From positions 310,001 through 374,000 of the forward strand of contig NZ_MUJK01000003.1 in assembly GCF_002906155.1 (NCBI RefSeq): 64,000 nucleotides of DNA, read 5' to 3'. This document shows, piece after piece, positions 7,566-16,931 of this stretch. Below the pieces are notes generated by a model. The model searched no databases. It was not told where the DNA came from and saw nothing but the letters and a program-made list of their open reading frames with translations. This DNA comes from Pseudomonas laurylsulfativorans. GTDB lineage: Bacteria > Pseudomonadota > Gammaproteobacteria > Pseudomonadales > Pseudomonadaceae. How positions within the stretch are numbered: the first letter of the stretch is position 1; each line of letters begins with the position of its first letter. A program made the position numbers and the translations under genes.

Positions 7566-9617
7566 ATGCTCAATGTGTTTTTGCGCAACGTCAGCGCTCG
7601 CCCGGAGCTGCTGATCCTGTCGCTGATGGTGATGATCATCGCCATGCTGATCATTCCGCTGCCGACGATGCTGGTGGATTTTCTCATCGGCCTGAACATC
7701 GTGATTTCGCTGCTGGTGTTCCTGGGGTCGTTCTACATCGAGCGCATCCTCAGTTTCTCGACCTTTCCGGCGTTGCTGCTGTTGACCACCCTGTTTCGCC
7801 TGGCGCTATCGATCAGCACCAGCCGGCTGATCCTCAGCCAGGCTGATGCGGGGGAGATCATCGCCTCCTTCGGTGAGTTCGTGATCGGTGAAAGCCTGGT
7901 GGTGGGCTTCGTGATCTTTTCCATTGTCACTATTGTCCAGTTCATCGTGATCACCAAGGGCTCGGAGCGGGTGGCCGAAGTCGCGGCGCGGTTCTCGCTG
8001 GACGGCATGCCCGGCAAGCAGATGAGCATCGACGGCGACCTCAAGGCTGGCGCCATCACGGCCGAGGAAGCCAAGGAAAAGCGCAGCGTGCTGGAGCGCG
8101 AAAGCCAGTTGTACGGCTCGTTCGACGGCGCGATGAAGTTCATCAAGGGCGACGCCATCGCCGGCATCATCATTATTTTCGTCAACTTCATCGGCGGCAT
8201 GGCCATTGGCGTCGGGCAGATGGGCATGGACCTGTCCACAGCGTTGTCGACCTACACCCTGCTGACCATCGGCGATGGGCTGGTGGCGCAGATTCCGGCG
8301 TTGCTGATCGCCATTGGCGCCGGCTTCATCGTCACCCGCGTCAACGGCGATGATGCCAACCTGGGGCGCAACATGCTCGCCCAGATGCTGGGTCATCCGT
8401 TTGTGCTGGGGGTGACGGCGCTGCTGGCGGTGGGTGTCGGCCTGTTGCCCGGCTTTCCGCTGCTGACCTTCCTGCCCATCGCCGCGGCCCTGGCACTGCT
8501 GCTGTTCGTACGCCGACGCCAGGCCTCCAGGGCCGAGGGCCAGGGTGACAGCCGGCCATCGTCGACGCAGGGTGAAGCGTTGCAGACCAGCTCGGGCCTG
8601 CTCGAGGACATCGACAATATTGCCACCGAAACCATCCCGCTGATGTTGTTGGTGCCCACCGCGCGTCTCGACGAATTGACCAGGGCCCGTTGGGCAGCGC
8701 GTTTTCGCAGCCAGTTTTTCGTCGATTACGGACTGCGCATTCCTGAGCCGCAATTGCGCGCCAGCGAAGCCTTGCCGGCGCATCAAGTGGCGGTGCTGAT
8801 CAACGAAGTGCGCGCCGAGCAATTCGATATCCATTTCGATCACTGGCGGTTGCTCGACTACTCGCCGGAACTGGAACCCATGGGCTTTGCCCTGGTGCGC
8901 GGCAGTGACAGCAATCGCCTGGGCGGGGTGTGGGTCAACGCCACCGACCGGGAACGGGTGCAGCAATTGGGCTATCACCTGCGCCCGGCGGACGAGGAAT
9001 GCTACCGCTGCCTGGTCACCTTGCTGGCGCGCAACATCCAGGAGTTTTTCGGCGTGCAGGAAACCAAGCAACTGCTCGACGAAATGGAAACCCGCTGCCC
9101 CGATCTGCTCAAGGAAGTCTATCGTCACGTCACCGTGCAGAAGATCACCGAAGTGCTGCAGCGCCTGGTCGGCGAGCGCATTTCCGTGCGCAACATGAAG
9201 CTCATTCTTGAGTCCCTGGCCCATTGGGCGTCCCGGGAAAAAGACGCGTTGGCGCTGGTCGAGCACGTTCGTGGCTCGCTGGCCCGCTACATCAGCAACA
9301 AGTTTGCCCAGGGTAATGACTTGCGGGTGTTGCTGTTGTCGGCTGAGTTCGAAGAGGTGGTGCGGCGCGGGATTCGGCAAACCTCGGCCGGCAGTTTCAT
9401 CAACCTCGAGCCGGCCGAATCCGAAGAGCTGATGGATCGCCTGAGCGTCGCCCTGGACAGTGTGCACATTGCTCAAAAGGACATGGTGCTGCTGTGTTCG
9501 GTCGATGTACGGCGCTACATCAAGAAGCTTATCGAGGGGCGTTGTCGCGAGCTGGACGTGATGTCGTTCGGCGAAGTCTGCGAGACCGTCTCCGTCAATG
9601 TGATCAAAACCCTGTAA
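7566..9617 (+). CDS. sctV: SctV (InvA family), major export gate protein
   Basis: A 683-residue protein of the FlhA/FHIPEP family (InvA is 685). The N-terminal half has about eight membrane segments, beginning at LILSLMVMIIAMLIIPLPT. The family signature RFSLDGMPGKQMSIDGDL lies near residue 140-160. The C-terminal half (from about 340) is the cytoplasmic domain that forms the nonameric ring receiving substrates and chaperones. The ribosome binding site before the ATG is weak. It starts 23 bases after the sctW stop. Confidence 0.95.
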   Translation: MLNVFLRNVSARPELLILSLMVMIIAMLIIPLPTMLVDFLIGLNIVISLLVFLGSFYIERILSFSTFPALLLLTTLFRLALSISTSRLILSQADAGEIIASFGEFVIGESLVVGFVIFSIVTIVQFIVITKGSERVAEVAARFSLDGMPGKQMSIDGDLKAGAITAEEAKEKRSVLERESQLYGSFDGAMKFIKGDAIAGIIIIFVNFIGGMAIGVGQMGMDLSTALSTYTLLTIGDGLVAQIPALLIAIGAGFIVTRVNGDDANLGRNMLAQMLGHPFVLGVTALLAVGVGLLPGFPLLTFLPIAAALALLLFVRRRQASRAEGQGDSRPSSTQGEALQTSSGLLEDIDNIATETIPLMLLVPTARLDELTRARWAARFRSQFFVDYGLRIPEPQLRASEALPAHQVAVLINEVRAEQFDIHFDHWRLLDYSPELEPMGFALVRGSDSNRLGGVWVNATDRERVQQLGYHLRPADEECYRCLVTLLARNIQEFFGVQETKQLLDEMETRCPDLLKEVYRHVTVQKITEVLQRLVGERISVRNMKLILESLAHWASREKDALALVEHVRGSLARYISNKFAQGNDLRVLLLSAEFEEVVRRGIRQTSAGSFINLEPAESEELMDRLSVALDSVHIAQKDMVLLCSVDVRRYIKKLIEGRCRELDVMSFGEVCETVSVNVIKTL

Positions 9618-9630
9618 GGAAACCCCGCAA

Positions 9631-10038
9631 ATGATGTCAATGGATATTGCCGATCTGTTGCGCGAAGCGCTGCGTCATAGTGGCTGCATGGACAGCCAGA
9701 TAGGGCATTTTGATAGTCACAGCACCATCGAAATGCAGATGAAGAATCTGCCCGATATCAACGTGGGGATGGTCGATGGCGATGCCTGGGTCTGGACGAC
9801 AGTCGCAGAAGCGAACCCGGGTGCAATGAACCATTGTGCCGTCGATTTGATGCAGTTTTTGTTGGAGGGCAATGCTTTTTCCCGCACCGGGCAATTGCAC
9901 CTGTGCGTCGTTCAGGAACGACTCGAACTGCGTTTGATGGCCAATGCCCACGCCCTCGGCGACGCTGAACACTTCGCGCAAGCCCTGGATGCTTTCGTGC
10001 AGGCAACCGAAACGCTGTGCGAACTGTTACGTCGATGA
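9631..10038 (+). CDS. invB: InvB/Spa15-like class IB type III chaperone
   Basis: A small acidic protein of 135 residues, the same length as Salmonella InvB, at the InvB position between sctV and sctN. Proteins of this family bind the N-termini of several effectors and bring them to the sorting platform. The pattern [15 protein letters not shown]...[14 protein letters not shown]...[12 protein letters not shown] fits the family. Its last bases overlap the sctN start (ATGA). Presence of a general effector chaperone implies that effectors exist, either the gene at 28020 or others outside the window. An AAGGA site lies 10 bases before the start. Confidence 0.82.
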   Translation: MMSMDIADLLREALRHSGCMDSQIGHFDSHSTIEMQMKNLPDINVGMVDGDAWVWTTVAEANPGAMNHCAVDLMQFLLEGNAFSRTGQLHLCVVQERLELRLMANAHALGDAEHFAQALDAFVQATETLCELLRR

Positions 10039-11321
10039 ACGCCCGGCTGGAAAGGCATGCGGCCCATCCCTTGCGCTTGAGCGGTCCCTTGATCGAAGCC
10101 GCTTTGGGCGATGTGGTAGTGGGTGAGGTCTGCGAAGTACGGCGGCACTGGCGCCTGCCTCAGGTCGTGGCCAGGGCGCAGGTCATCGGCTTCAAACCCG
10201 ACGCTGTTCTGCTCACCTTGCTGGGTGATGCGAAAGGTTTGTCCAGGGAATCGATGATTGTGCCCACGGGCTCGACCCTGCAACTGGCCTGCAGTGACGC
10301 CTTGCTCGGCAGCGTAGTCGACCCTCAGGGCACTATCGTCGAGCGTCTGGCACCGTCTACGGCACTGGCGCAACAGGACTATCCGGTGGATGCCGACCCG
10401 CCGTCGTACCAGCAGCGGCGCCCGGTGGCGGAGCCGCTGCACACGGGTGTTCGAGTGATCGATGGTTTGTTGACCTGCGGTGTCGGTCAACGCATCGGCA
10501 TTTTCGCCGCCGCCGGCTCCGGCAAAACCACCCTGATCAATATGCTGATCAATCACACGGATGCGGATGTTTTTGTCATCGGCCTGATCGGCGAGCGCGG
10601 CCGCGAAGTGACCGAATTCATCGAGCATCTGCGTCAGTCTGCAATACGCTCACGCTGCGTGGTGGTGTTCGCCACGTCGGATTTTTCTTCGGTGGATCGC
10701 TGCAATTCGGCGCTCCAGGCCACCGCCATCGCCGAGTATTTCCGTGACCAGGGCCAGCGTGTGGTGTTGTTGCTGGACTCGTTGACGCGCTATGCCAGGG
10801 CCCGTCGCGACCTGGCCCTGGCGGCGGGTGAAGCACCGGCGCGACGGGGCTATCCGGCCTCGGTGTTCGATGCCTTGCCGCGCCTGCTGGAACGACCGGG
10901 TGTGACCGCGTCCGGCAGCATTACCGCCTGGTACACGGTGCTGCTGGAAAGTGACGACGAGCCGGACCCGATCGCCGAGGAGATTCGTTCGATTCTCGAC
11001 GGACACATCTACCTCAGTCGAGCCTTGGCGGCCAAGGGGCACTACCCGGCCATCGATGTGTTGCGCAGCGTCAGTCGCGTGGCGACGCAAGTCACCCCTC
11101 CGCAGGTGCAGCAACTGGCGGCGGCGACTCGGGATACGCTGACGCGGCTTGAGCAGCTGCAGGTTTTTCTCGACATGGGCGAGTACAGCCCAGGCGCGGA
11201 CACCGCCAATGACCAGGCACTGCAACGCCGCGCAGCCCTCGATCAGTGGTTGCGCCAGCCCACGGGCGAATGCTGTGAACCGGACGAGGCCCTGGGCCAA
11301 TTACAGGGGCTCATGGCATGA
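10035..11321 (+). CDS. sctN: SctN (InvC family), type III ATPase
   Basis: A 428-residue F1/V1-like ATPase (InvC is 431). Walker [10 protein letters not shown], is at about residues 158-166. Walker [21 protein letters not shown], follows about 90 residues later, with the conserved [17 protein letters not shown]. The hexamer unfolds substrates and strips chaperones at the base of the export apparatus. The ATG at 10035 overlaps the invB stop by four bases. An upstream in-frame start would add only six residues. Confidence 0.96.
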   Translation: MNARLERHAAHPLRLSGPLIEAALGDVVVGEVCEVRRHWRLPQVVARAQVIGFKPDAVLLTLLGDAKGLSRESMIVPTGSTLQLACSDALLGSVVDPQGTIVERLAPSTALAQQDYPVDADPPSYQQRRPVAEPLHTGVRVIDGLLTCGVGQRIGIFAAAGSGKTTLINMLINHTDADVFVIGLIGERGREVTEFIEHLRQSAIRSRCVVVFATSDFSSVDRCNSALQATAIAEYFRDQGQRVVLLLDSLTRYARARRDLALAAGEAPARRGYPASVFDALPRLLERPGVTASGSITAWYTVLLESDDEPDPIAEEIRSILDGHIYLSRALAAKGHYPAIDVLRSVSRVATQVTPPQVQQLAAATRDTLTRLEQLQVFLDMGEYSPGADTANDQALQRRAALDQWLRQPTGECCEPDEALGQLQGLMA

Positions 11322-11788
11322 ATCCACTAGCCGATCCTCTTCGCCTGTTGGCGCTCAGCCAGTTCCGTCGGCAACGCGCGGAACTGCTGATAACGCGTAC
11401 CCGGCAGCAACTGCAGCCGCTGGTGCAGGAACGGGCCGCTTTCGACGGACAAGAAGCGGCGCTAAACAGTTTGTTGGCCAGCCATCGCGCCAGTGACTGT
11501 GTGCTCGATCACGGGCAACTATTGGCGCTGTTGCGCAGGCAGGCGGTCATTCGGCGGCAGATCAATCTGGTGCGCCTGGAGCGCGACCGGGTCGATCAGC
11601 AGTGCCGGGAGATTGAGCAAACGTTGCAGGCGCAGCGCGAGCAACTGCGGTTCGCGCAGCGCAAGCACGACAAGTACGAGGGGGCTGTTCAGCAGCTGTT
11701 ACGCAGGCAACGGCTGGAGCAGGTGCGCCGGGATGAAAGAGAAGTCGAAGAGATGAACGGAGTTTCGCGATGCGCAATGTATCTTTAA
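11318..11788 (+). CDS. sctO: SctO (InvI/SpaM family), ATPase stalk protein
   Basis: A 156-residue, highly charged, almost entirely helical protein, rich in Gln, Arg and Leu heptads, which fits the two-helix coiled-coil stalk that links the SctN hexamer to SctV (FliJ-like). Salmonella InvI has 147 residues. It has an ATGA overlap with sctN, and its own 3' end overlaps the sctP start by about 19 bases. Recognition rests on position, size and coiled-coil character because the family has little sequence conservation. Confidence 0.82.
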   Translation: MNPLADPLRLLALSQFRRQRAELLITRTRQQLQPLVQERAAFDGQEAALNSLLASHRASDCVLDHGQLLALLRRQAVIRRQINLVRLERDRVDQQCREIEQTLQAQREQLRFAQRKHDKYEGAVQQLLRRQRLEQVRRDEREVEEMNGVSRCAMYL

Positions 11789-12660
11789 TTTCGCCCTTGC
11801 CGGTTCAACCCTTGGACCCCGTCACCGAACAACCGATGGATGAGTTGCACGACAAGCTGTTGCCGGTGCAGGAAGAAGAGTTGCCACAAGGTGTTCTGGA
11901 GCTGATGGCGCCGTTGATCCTGCGTCATCGGCCCCTGATGGACACAGGTCGCGCAATCACTGTGCAGGCGATGGTCGCGCTCCCGGAAAAGCTGGCAGCT
12001 GAACTCGACGAAGTACGGCCGCTCACACCGGCGTCTCCTCCACAAGCGCAGCCGCTGTTGAGTAAACCTGTGCAGCCTCGGTTGTTGTCACCTCTGGCTG
12101 ACGTTGCGCCTGTTGTCGACAGAATTGTCGCGTCGGCACCGATAAACCTGGCGACTCCGACCATTATTGAATCAGGGCCGATCCAGCCCTCATCAAACAT
12201 CGTCGAACCGCTCCCGGTCGAACGTGCCGCCAGTGCAGGTGAGCCCCAGATACCTGAGTTCGAAGGGCAAAGGCCCGAAGCCTTATCAAGCCTCCCGACC
12301 GCACGCCATGTGCTGACAGTTGCATCACCCGCGGCCTCGGCGCCCGCAATGCCGCCGGCACCTGATGCCCTCGACCCGATCATCGAAACCTTGTTGGTTG
12401 CCGACCGGGGCTTGCTGCAGGTTCCGTTCAATAAAGGAACTGTCAGCGGGCGAGTGACGATCAGCCGTGTGGCCGATGAGCCCACCCGCAACCTGCAACT
12501 GAGCCCGAGCAATACCCAGGTTTTCGAACAACTCAAAGTGTCGCTGGAACACGTCCGCGAACCCGCCTGGCGCCTGACCGATAGCGACGGCGAACAGCAG
12601 CGCCAGGGCTCGCGGCAGCCGCCGGACGACGAGCAGGCCGAAGACGGGCAGGGCGCATGA
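11770..12660 (+). CDS. sctP: SctP (InvJ/SpaN family), needle-length regulator
   Basis: A 296-residue protein. The first 200 residues are rich in Pro, Ala and Val and low in complexity, as expected for a flexible ruler. The last 90, with TVSGRVTISRVADEPTRNLQLSP, resemble the T3S4 substrate-switching domain that contacts SctU. Salmonella InvJ has 336 residues. It lies between sctO and sctQ with overlapping ends. The assignment depends strongly on position, since this family diverges fast. Confidence 0.8.
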   Translation: MRNVSLISPLPVQPLDPVTEQPMDELHDKLLPVQEEELPQGVLELMAPLILRHRPLMDTGRAITVQAMVALPEKLAAELDEVRPLTPASPPQAQPLLSKPVQPRLLSPLADVAPVVDRIVASAPINLATPTIIESGPIQPSSNIVEPLPVERAASAGEPQIPEFEGQRPEALSSLPTARHVLTVASPAASAPAMPPAPDALDPIIETLLVADRGLLQVPFNKGTVSGRVTISRVADEPTRNLQLSPSNTQVFEQLKVSLEHVREPAWRLTDSDGEQQRQGSRQPPDDEQAEDGQGA

Positions 12661-13580
12661 GCGCACTGAAGTTGCGCCGGATCGACGCTCGGGCGCATGC
12701 CGCCGCGCAAGCGATACGACGCTGGCGGAGCGCGGATGTCGACGCCGGTTCAGGTCATCCGCCAGGGCAATCGGGCTACCTGTGTTTTCGCGCATCAGGC
12801 GAGGGTGGGGAATGGTGGGGTTTGATCGACGCCCGTGACTGGTTGCATCGATCACTTCCGGGTTTGCGGTCGTTACTGACGGTCGAGTGCTCGCTGATGA
12901 ACATCGTCGAACTGTTCCGCGCGGTGCCGCAACCCTTGCTGCTGAAGGTAGACGACTTGCACTACCAGCAAGTATCCGACGTCGAAGGCGTCCTTCCCGG
13001 GCAATTGCCGGCGCAAGAACTGCCATGGCTCGACACGCCTCGTGGGCGCCTGTGGCTGACCCGATTGCCACCGGTACGGGCCGCCAGCCTGCCCCTGGAC
13101 GCCGACTCATGGCTGAGCGATTTGCCGCTGCGCCTGGAGCTGATGCTGGGGTCGAGTCACCTCAGGCATGGGATACGGCTGAAGGCGGGTGATGTCCTGC
13201 GAATCATTCAGCGTTCGCAACGATGCTGTCTGGGGCATCAATGCCTCGGCGTTTTCACCTTTACTGAACAGGGGATACACATGCAATCGACCGCGACCGG
13301 CGCCCAAGGCTCGGCGGATTCCGATCCCGATGTTGACCTCGGCGCTTTGCCGGTGCGTCTGCAATTCGTCCTCGCGACCCAGGACATCGACCTGGCCACG
13401 CTGTCGCGGATCATCGGAGGACAACTGATCCCGCTGGCGGACGATGCGGCGCGGCACATCGAAGTGCTCGCCAATGGCAAGCCGGTGGCCCGTGGCGAAC
13501 TGGTGCAACTGGAAGAGCAGTTGGGTGTGGAGTTGCTCGAGGTCTATCGCGACGGCTCACTGGACGGAATGCCGCGATGA
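12657..13580 (+). CDS. sctQ: SctQ (SpaO family), sorting platform C-ring protein
   Basis: A 307-residue protein (SpaO is 303) with a variable N-terminal part and two C-terminal SPOA domains. The last one (about residues 225-305) contains LPVRLQFVLATQDIDLATLS and LANGKPVARGELVQLEEQLGVELLEVY. It forms the cytoplasmic pods that recruit chaperone-substrate complexes. The start overlaps the sctP stop (ATGA). A second start inside the gene is listed separately. Confidence 0.93.
   Translation: MSALKLRRIDARAHAAAQAIRRWRSADVDAGSGHPPGQSGYLCFRASGEGGEWWGLIDARDWLHRSLPGLRSLLTVECSLMNIVELFRAVPQPLLLKVDDLHYQQVSDVEGVLPGQLPAQELPWLDTPRGRLWLTRLPPVRAASLPLDADSWLSDLPLRLELMLGSSHLRHGIRLKAGDVLRIIQRSQRCCLGHQCLGVFTFTEQGIHMQSTATGAQGSADSDPDVDLGALPVRLQFVLATQDIDLATLSRIIGGQLIPLADDAARHIEVLANGKPVARGELVQLEEQLGVELLEVYRDGSLDGMPR
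13281..13580 (+). CDS. SctQ C-terminal isoform from an internal start
   Basis: The ATG at 13281 (residue 209 of SctQ) is preceded by AGGGGA at about 5-base spacing, a ribosome binding site better than that of the full-length gene. The product would be a 99-residue protein containing only the last SPOA domain. Salmonella SpaO, Yersinia YscQ and Shigella Spa33 all make such a short form, which pairs with the long form. The site is seen here; that it is used is inferred. Confidence 0.6.
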   Translation: MQSTATGAQGSADSDPDVDLGALPVRLQFVLATQDIDLATLSRIIGGQLIPLADDAARHIEVLANGKPVARGELVQLEEQLGVELLEVYRDGSLDGMPR

Positions 13581-14236
13581 ATGACGTTTCGCTGATCGCG
13601 CTGCTCGCGTTCGCTTCACTGCTGCCGTTTCTGGTGGCGGCCGGCACTTGCTACATCAAGTTTTCCATTGTCTTTGTCATCGTGCGTAACGCCTTGGGCT
13701 TGCAGCAGGTGCCCTCGAACATGGCCCTCAACGCGATTGCCTTGATGCTGGCGATTTTCGTGATGACACCTGTGATGAAACAAGGCTATGGCTATTACAA
13801 GGAAGAGCAGGTGGCCTTTACCGACATCGAGTCAGTAGTCAATTTCGCCGAGAACGGCTTGGGCGGATACAAGGATTACCTGCGTAAATACACCGACCCG
13901 GAGCTGGCGCTGTTCTTCGAGCGGGCACAAGCGGTGCAGAGTGAGTCCGACAGCGGTCTGCCCGCCGATGAAGAACTCATGCCGTCGCTGTTTTCCCTGC
14001 TGCCGGCCTACGCATTGAGTGAAATCAAAAGCGCCTTCAAGATCGGCTTCTACCTGTATTTGCCGTTCGTCATCGTCGATCTGGTGATCTCAAGCATCCT
14101 GCTGGCGCTGGGCATGATGATGATGAGCCCGGTGATCATTTCGGTACCGATCAAATTGGTGTTGTTTGTTGCACTGGACGGTTGGGCGCTGCTGTCCACC
14201 GGGCTGGTCAAGCAATACCTGACTTTGCTGGCGTAG
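13577..14236 (+). CDS. sctR: SctR (SpaP family), export gate core protein
   Basis: A 219-residue FliP-family membrane protein. A signal-like N-terminal helix (ISLIALLAFASLLPFLVAAG type) is followed by the family sequence TCYIKFSIVFVIVRNALGLQQVPSNM and C-terminal membrane helices ending in MMMMSPVIISVPIKLVLFVALDGW. Five copies form the core of the export pore with SctS and SctT. It overlaps sctQ by four bases. Confidence 0.96.
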   Translation: MNDVSLIALLAFASLLPFLVAAGTCYIKFSIVFVIVRNALGLQQVPSNMALNAIALMLAIFVMTPVMKQGYGYYKEEQVAFTDIESVVNFAENGLGGYKDYLRKYTDPELALFFERAQAVQSESDSGLPADEELMPSLFSLLPAYALSEIKSAFKIGFYLYLPFVIVDLVISSILLALGMMMMSPVIISVPIKLVLFVALDGWALLSTGLVKQYLTLLA

Positions 14237-14245
14237 GGGCGGTCC

Positions 14246-14500
14246 ATGAACGATCTGGTCTATGCCGGCAATAAAACCCTGTACCTGATCCTGTTGATGG
14301 TGGCTTGGCCGATCATTGTCGCCACGGTGGTCGGCCTGGTGGTCGGGTTGATTCAGACCGTGACCCAATTACAGGAGCAGACACTGCCGTTCGGTTTCAA
14401 GCTGTTGGCGGTCGCCGCGTGCCTGTTCCTGCTTTCGGGCTGGTATGGCGAAACCCTGCTCGATTTCAGCCGTGAAGTCATCCGTCTGGCGTTGGGTTAG
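14246..14500 (+). CDS. sctS: SctS (SpaQ family), export gate protein
   Basis: An 84-residue protein with two membrane helices, of the FliQ family. The segment [20 protein letters not shown] between the two helices is the conserved family loop. Four copies pack around SctR in the gate. It starts 9 bases after sctR. Confidence 0.96.
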   Translation: MNDLVYAGNKTLYLILLMVAWPIIVATVVGLVVGLIQTVTQLQEQTLPFGFKLLAVAACLFLLSGWYGETLLDFSREVIRLALG

Positions 14501-14504
14501 CGCG

Positions 14505-15311
14505 ATGTCGGTGACATTGTTTTTTGACCTGCACGCCTGGTTCGCTGCCGCCATTCTTGGGGTTGCACGCCTCGCGCCGATTTTTTTCATGCTGCCGTTT
14601 CTCAACAGTGGCGTGCTCACGGGCGTGCCGCGCCAGGCTGTCATTGTGCTGGTGGCGACGGGATTCTGGGCCTATGTGGGTGTGCCACTGCCTGCGCTCG
14701 ATGGATTGGCGTTCTTTGGTCTGGTGTTGCGTGAGGCTGGCATTGGCGTGCTGCTTGGATGCCTGCTGTGCTGGCCGTTCTGGGTATTGCACGCCATGGG
14801 CAACCTGATCGACAACCAGCGCGGGGCAATGCTCAGCAGCACCGTAGACCCGGCCAACGGCGTCGATACGTCGGAGTTGGCAAATTTTCTCCAGTTGTTC
14901 GCCGCGGTGGTTTATCTCGAAGGCGGCGGCATGTTGCTGATGCTCGAAACCGTTGGCCACAGCTACCGTATTTGCACGCCGGCCAATGGTTGTGAGATGC
15001 ACCTGCCATCCGTCCTGAGCCTGCTCGATGCACTGGTGAGCAAGACGCTGGTGATCAGCGCACCGGTGGTGGCCACGCTGCTGGTCAGCGAAGCGTTGCT
15101 TGGCTTGCTCTCGCGGTACGCGCCGCAAATGAACGCATTCTCGGTGTCGCTGACGGTCAAGAGCCTGGTAGCGCTGGTGGTGTTGATGCTGTATTTCGGC
15201 GTGCACCTGCCGGATGAAGTGCTGCGCATGGGCATGAAATCCCATGGGCTGGAGCGCTATCTGGGTACCGACGGGGAGGTCGCCGATGTCGTCCAGCGCC
15301 TCGAAAACTGA
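14505..15311 (+). CDS. sctT: SctT (SpaR family), export gate protein
   Basis: A 268-residue integral membrane protein of the FliR family (SpaR is 263). It contains the conserved NLIDNQRGAMLSSTVDPANG motif near residue 105. SctT closes the SctR-SctS pore. The ATG at 14505 lies 4 bases after sctS; an earlier in-frame start would lie inside sctS. The 3' end overlaps sctU. Confidence 0.95.
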   Translation: MSVTLFFDLHAWFAAAILGVARLAPIFFMLPFLNSGVLTGVPRQAVIVLVATGFWAYVGVPLPALDGLAFFGLVLREAGIGVLLGCLLCWPFWVLHAMGNLIDNQRGAMLSSTVDPANGVDTSELANFLQLFAAVVYLEGGGMLLMLETVGHSYRICTPANGCEMHLPSVLSLLDALVSKTLVISAPVVATLLVSEALLGLLSRYAPQMNAFSVSLTVKSLVALVVLMLYFGVHLPDEVLRMGMKSHGLERYLGTDGEVADVVQRLEN

Positions 15312-16320
15312 GAAGCCCACCGCCAAGCGACTGCGCGATGCGTCACGCAAAGGGCAGACGTTCAAGGCCAAGGATCTGGTGGTCACCTGCCTGACCCTCT
15401 GCGGCATCACTTACATGGTATTCAACAGCTCACTGTTCGAGGTCATGGAAGTCTATCGGCGCATCATCGCCAGTGACTTTGACGCGGACCTGCAAGCGTA
15501 CTCGGCGATGCTGGTGTTGGTCGGGATAAAGGCATTGCTGCCGTTGTTGCTGGTGTGCGTGTTGACCAGCGCATTGCCTGCGCTGTTGCAAAGCGGCTTT
15601 GCGCTGGCCAGCGAGGCCTTGAAGCTCAATTTCGGTGCGCTGAACCCGATCAATGGCTTCAAAAAACTGTTCAGCCTGCGCACGGTCAAGGACACGGTCA
15701 AAGCGTTGTTGTACCTGGGCAGTTTTGCCATGGCGCTGTGGATCGTCTGGATCACGCAGCGGCAACTGTTGTTTGCCCAACTGTTCACTCAGGCACCGGA
15801 GTTGTTCGCAATCTGGGGGCACTTGTTACTGGTGTTGGTGTTGGCGTTCCTGGGATGCGTGCTGCTGATCGTCGTGCTGGATGCGCTGAGCGAATACTGG
15901 CTGTTCATGAAAGATCAAATGATGGACAAGGATGCGGTCAAGCGCGAACACAAGGAGCAGGATGGCAACCCGGAAATCAAGGGACGCCGTCGCGACCTGC
16001 ACCGGGAGCTGCTGTCGGAGCAAATCAAATCCGATGTGCGCAGCTCACGAATGATCATCGCCAACCCGACCCATATCGCCATCGGGGTGTACTTCCGTCC
16101 GGAAATCACCGTGTTGCCGTTCATCTCCCTGATGGAAACCAACCAACGCGCCCTGGCGGTACGGGCCTATGCCAAAGAGGTCGGTGTGCCGGTGATCAAC
16201 GACATTGCCCTGGCCCGACGAATCTTCAAGACCCACCAGCGCTACAGCTTCCTTCAGGTGCAGGAAATCGAAGAAGTATTGCGTCTGTTGATCTGGCTCG
16301 AGCAAGTCGAGAACGCCTGA
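15286..16320 (+). CDS. sctU: SctU (SpaS family), autocleaving substrate-switch protein
   Basis: A 344-residue FlhB-family protein (SpaS is 356). Four membrane segments lie in residues 30-210 and a cytoplasmic domain follows. The NPTH autocleavage motif is intact at residues 260-263 (ANPTHIAIG). Cleavage after Asn260 is known to allow the switch from needle to later substrates. The ATG at 15286 has GGGGAGG (15273-15279) in front and overlaps sctT. It is the last gene before a strong terminator-like hairpin. Confidence 0.96.
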   Translation: MSSSASKTEKPTAKRLRDASRKGQTFKAKDLVVTCLTLCGITYMVFNSSLFEVMEVYRRIIASDFDADLQAYSAMLVLVGIKALLPLLLVCVLTSALPALLQSGFALASEALKLNFGALNPINGFKKLFSLRTVKDTVKALLYLGSFAMALWIVWITQRQLLFAQLFTQAPELFAIWGHLLLVLVLAFLGCVLLIVVLDALSEYWLFMKDQMMDKDAVKREHKEQDGNPEIKGRRRDLHRELLSEQIKSDVRSSRMIIANPTHIAIGVYFRPEITVLPFISLMETNQRALAVRAYAKEVGVPVINDIALARRIFKTHQRYSFLQVQEIEEVLRLLIWLEQVENA

Positions 16321-16403
16321 TTTCCACCTTTTTCTTTTTCTTCCGAACGTTGGCATGAGCGCAATTTGGCAGCGTGCTCACCCGCGCTTTGGCTCAATGC
16401 AGT

Positions 16404-16425
16404 CGTCAGCAGCGCTGACGTTTTT
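16404..16425 (+). terminator. Terminator-like hairpin directly before sicA
   Basis: CGTCAGC-AGC-GCTGACG is a perfect 7-bp stem with a 3-base loop, followed by five T residues (16421-16425). The sicA ribosome binding site (AGGAG, 16427-16431) begins two bases later. It can end the sctC-sctU transcript. No promoter could fit between it and sicA, so sicA transcription must pass through it. Confidence 0.75.
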
Positions 16426-16439
16426 CAGGAGTGTGGCTG

Positions 16440-16931
16440 ATGAGTCGCGACAAACAACAAGATGAACAACTGGCCCTCGACGTCGTGGATGCAGTGCTCG
16501 GTGGCGCGGCGTTGAAAGACGTACAAGGCATCAGTGACGAGCACATGAACAGCCTCTACGCCTTCGCTTTTCAGTTCTATGAACAGGGACGGCTGGATGA
16601 TGCCGAGAAGTTCTTTCACTTCCTGTGCATCTACGACTTTAACAACAGCCATTACTGGATGGGGTTGGCCGCCGTACATCAACTCAAGCAGAACCACCAG
16701 AAAGCGATTGATCTGTATGCGATCGCCTTCGCCCAAGGCAAGAACGACTACCGGCCAATGTTGCATACCGGCCAGTGTCACCTGGCGCTGGGCAAGATCG
16801 GCAAGGCCAGATTGTGTTTCGAGTATGTGCTGGAACAGGCCACAGAAGACGATCTGCGCGAACAGGCTCGGGTGTATCTCGACACCTTGAGTCACATTGA
16901 AAAGGACTGTTCGGAGACTGAACATGAGTGA
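16440..16931 (+). CDS. sicA: SicA/IpgC-like class II chaperone of translocators
   Basis: A 163-residue tetratricopeptide chaperone (SicA is 165) of the LcrH/SycD/SicA family. TPR units include NSLYAFAFQFYEQGRLDDAEKFF, YWMGLAAVHQLKQNHQKAIDL and PMLHTGQCHLALGKIGKARLCF. It keeps SipB and SipC soluble and, in Salmonella, works as a co-activator of InvF once it is released. AGGAG at 16427-16431 supports the ATG at 16440; a GTG nine bases upstream is less well placed. The 3' end overlaps sipB by 8 bases. Confidence 0.93.
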   Translation: MSRDKQQDEQLALDVVDAVLGGAALKDVQGISDEHMNSLYAFAFQFYEQGRLDDAEKFFHFLCIYDFNNSHYWMGLAAVHQLKQNHQKAIDLYAIAFAQGKNDYRPMLHTGQCHLALGKIGKARLCFEYVLEQATEDDLREQARVYLDTLSHIEKDCSETEHE

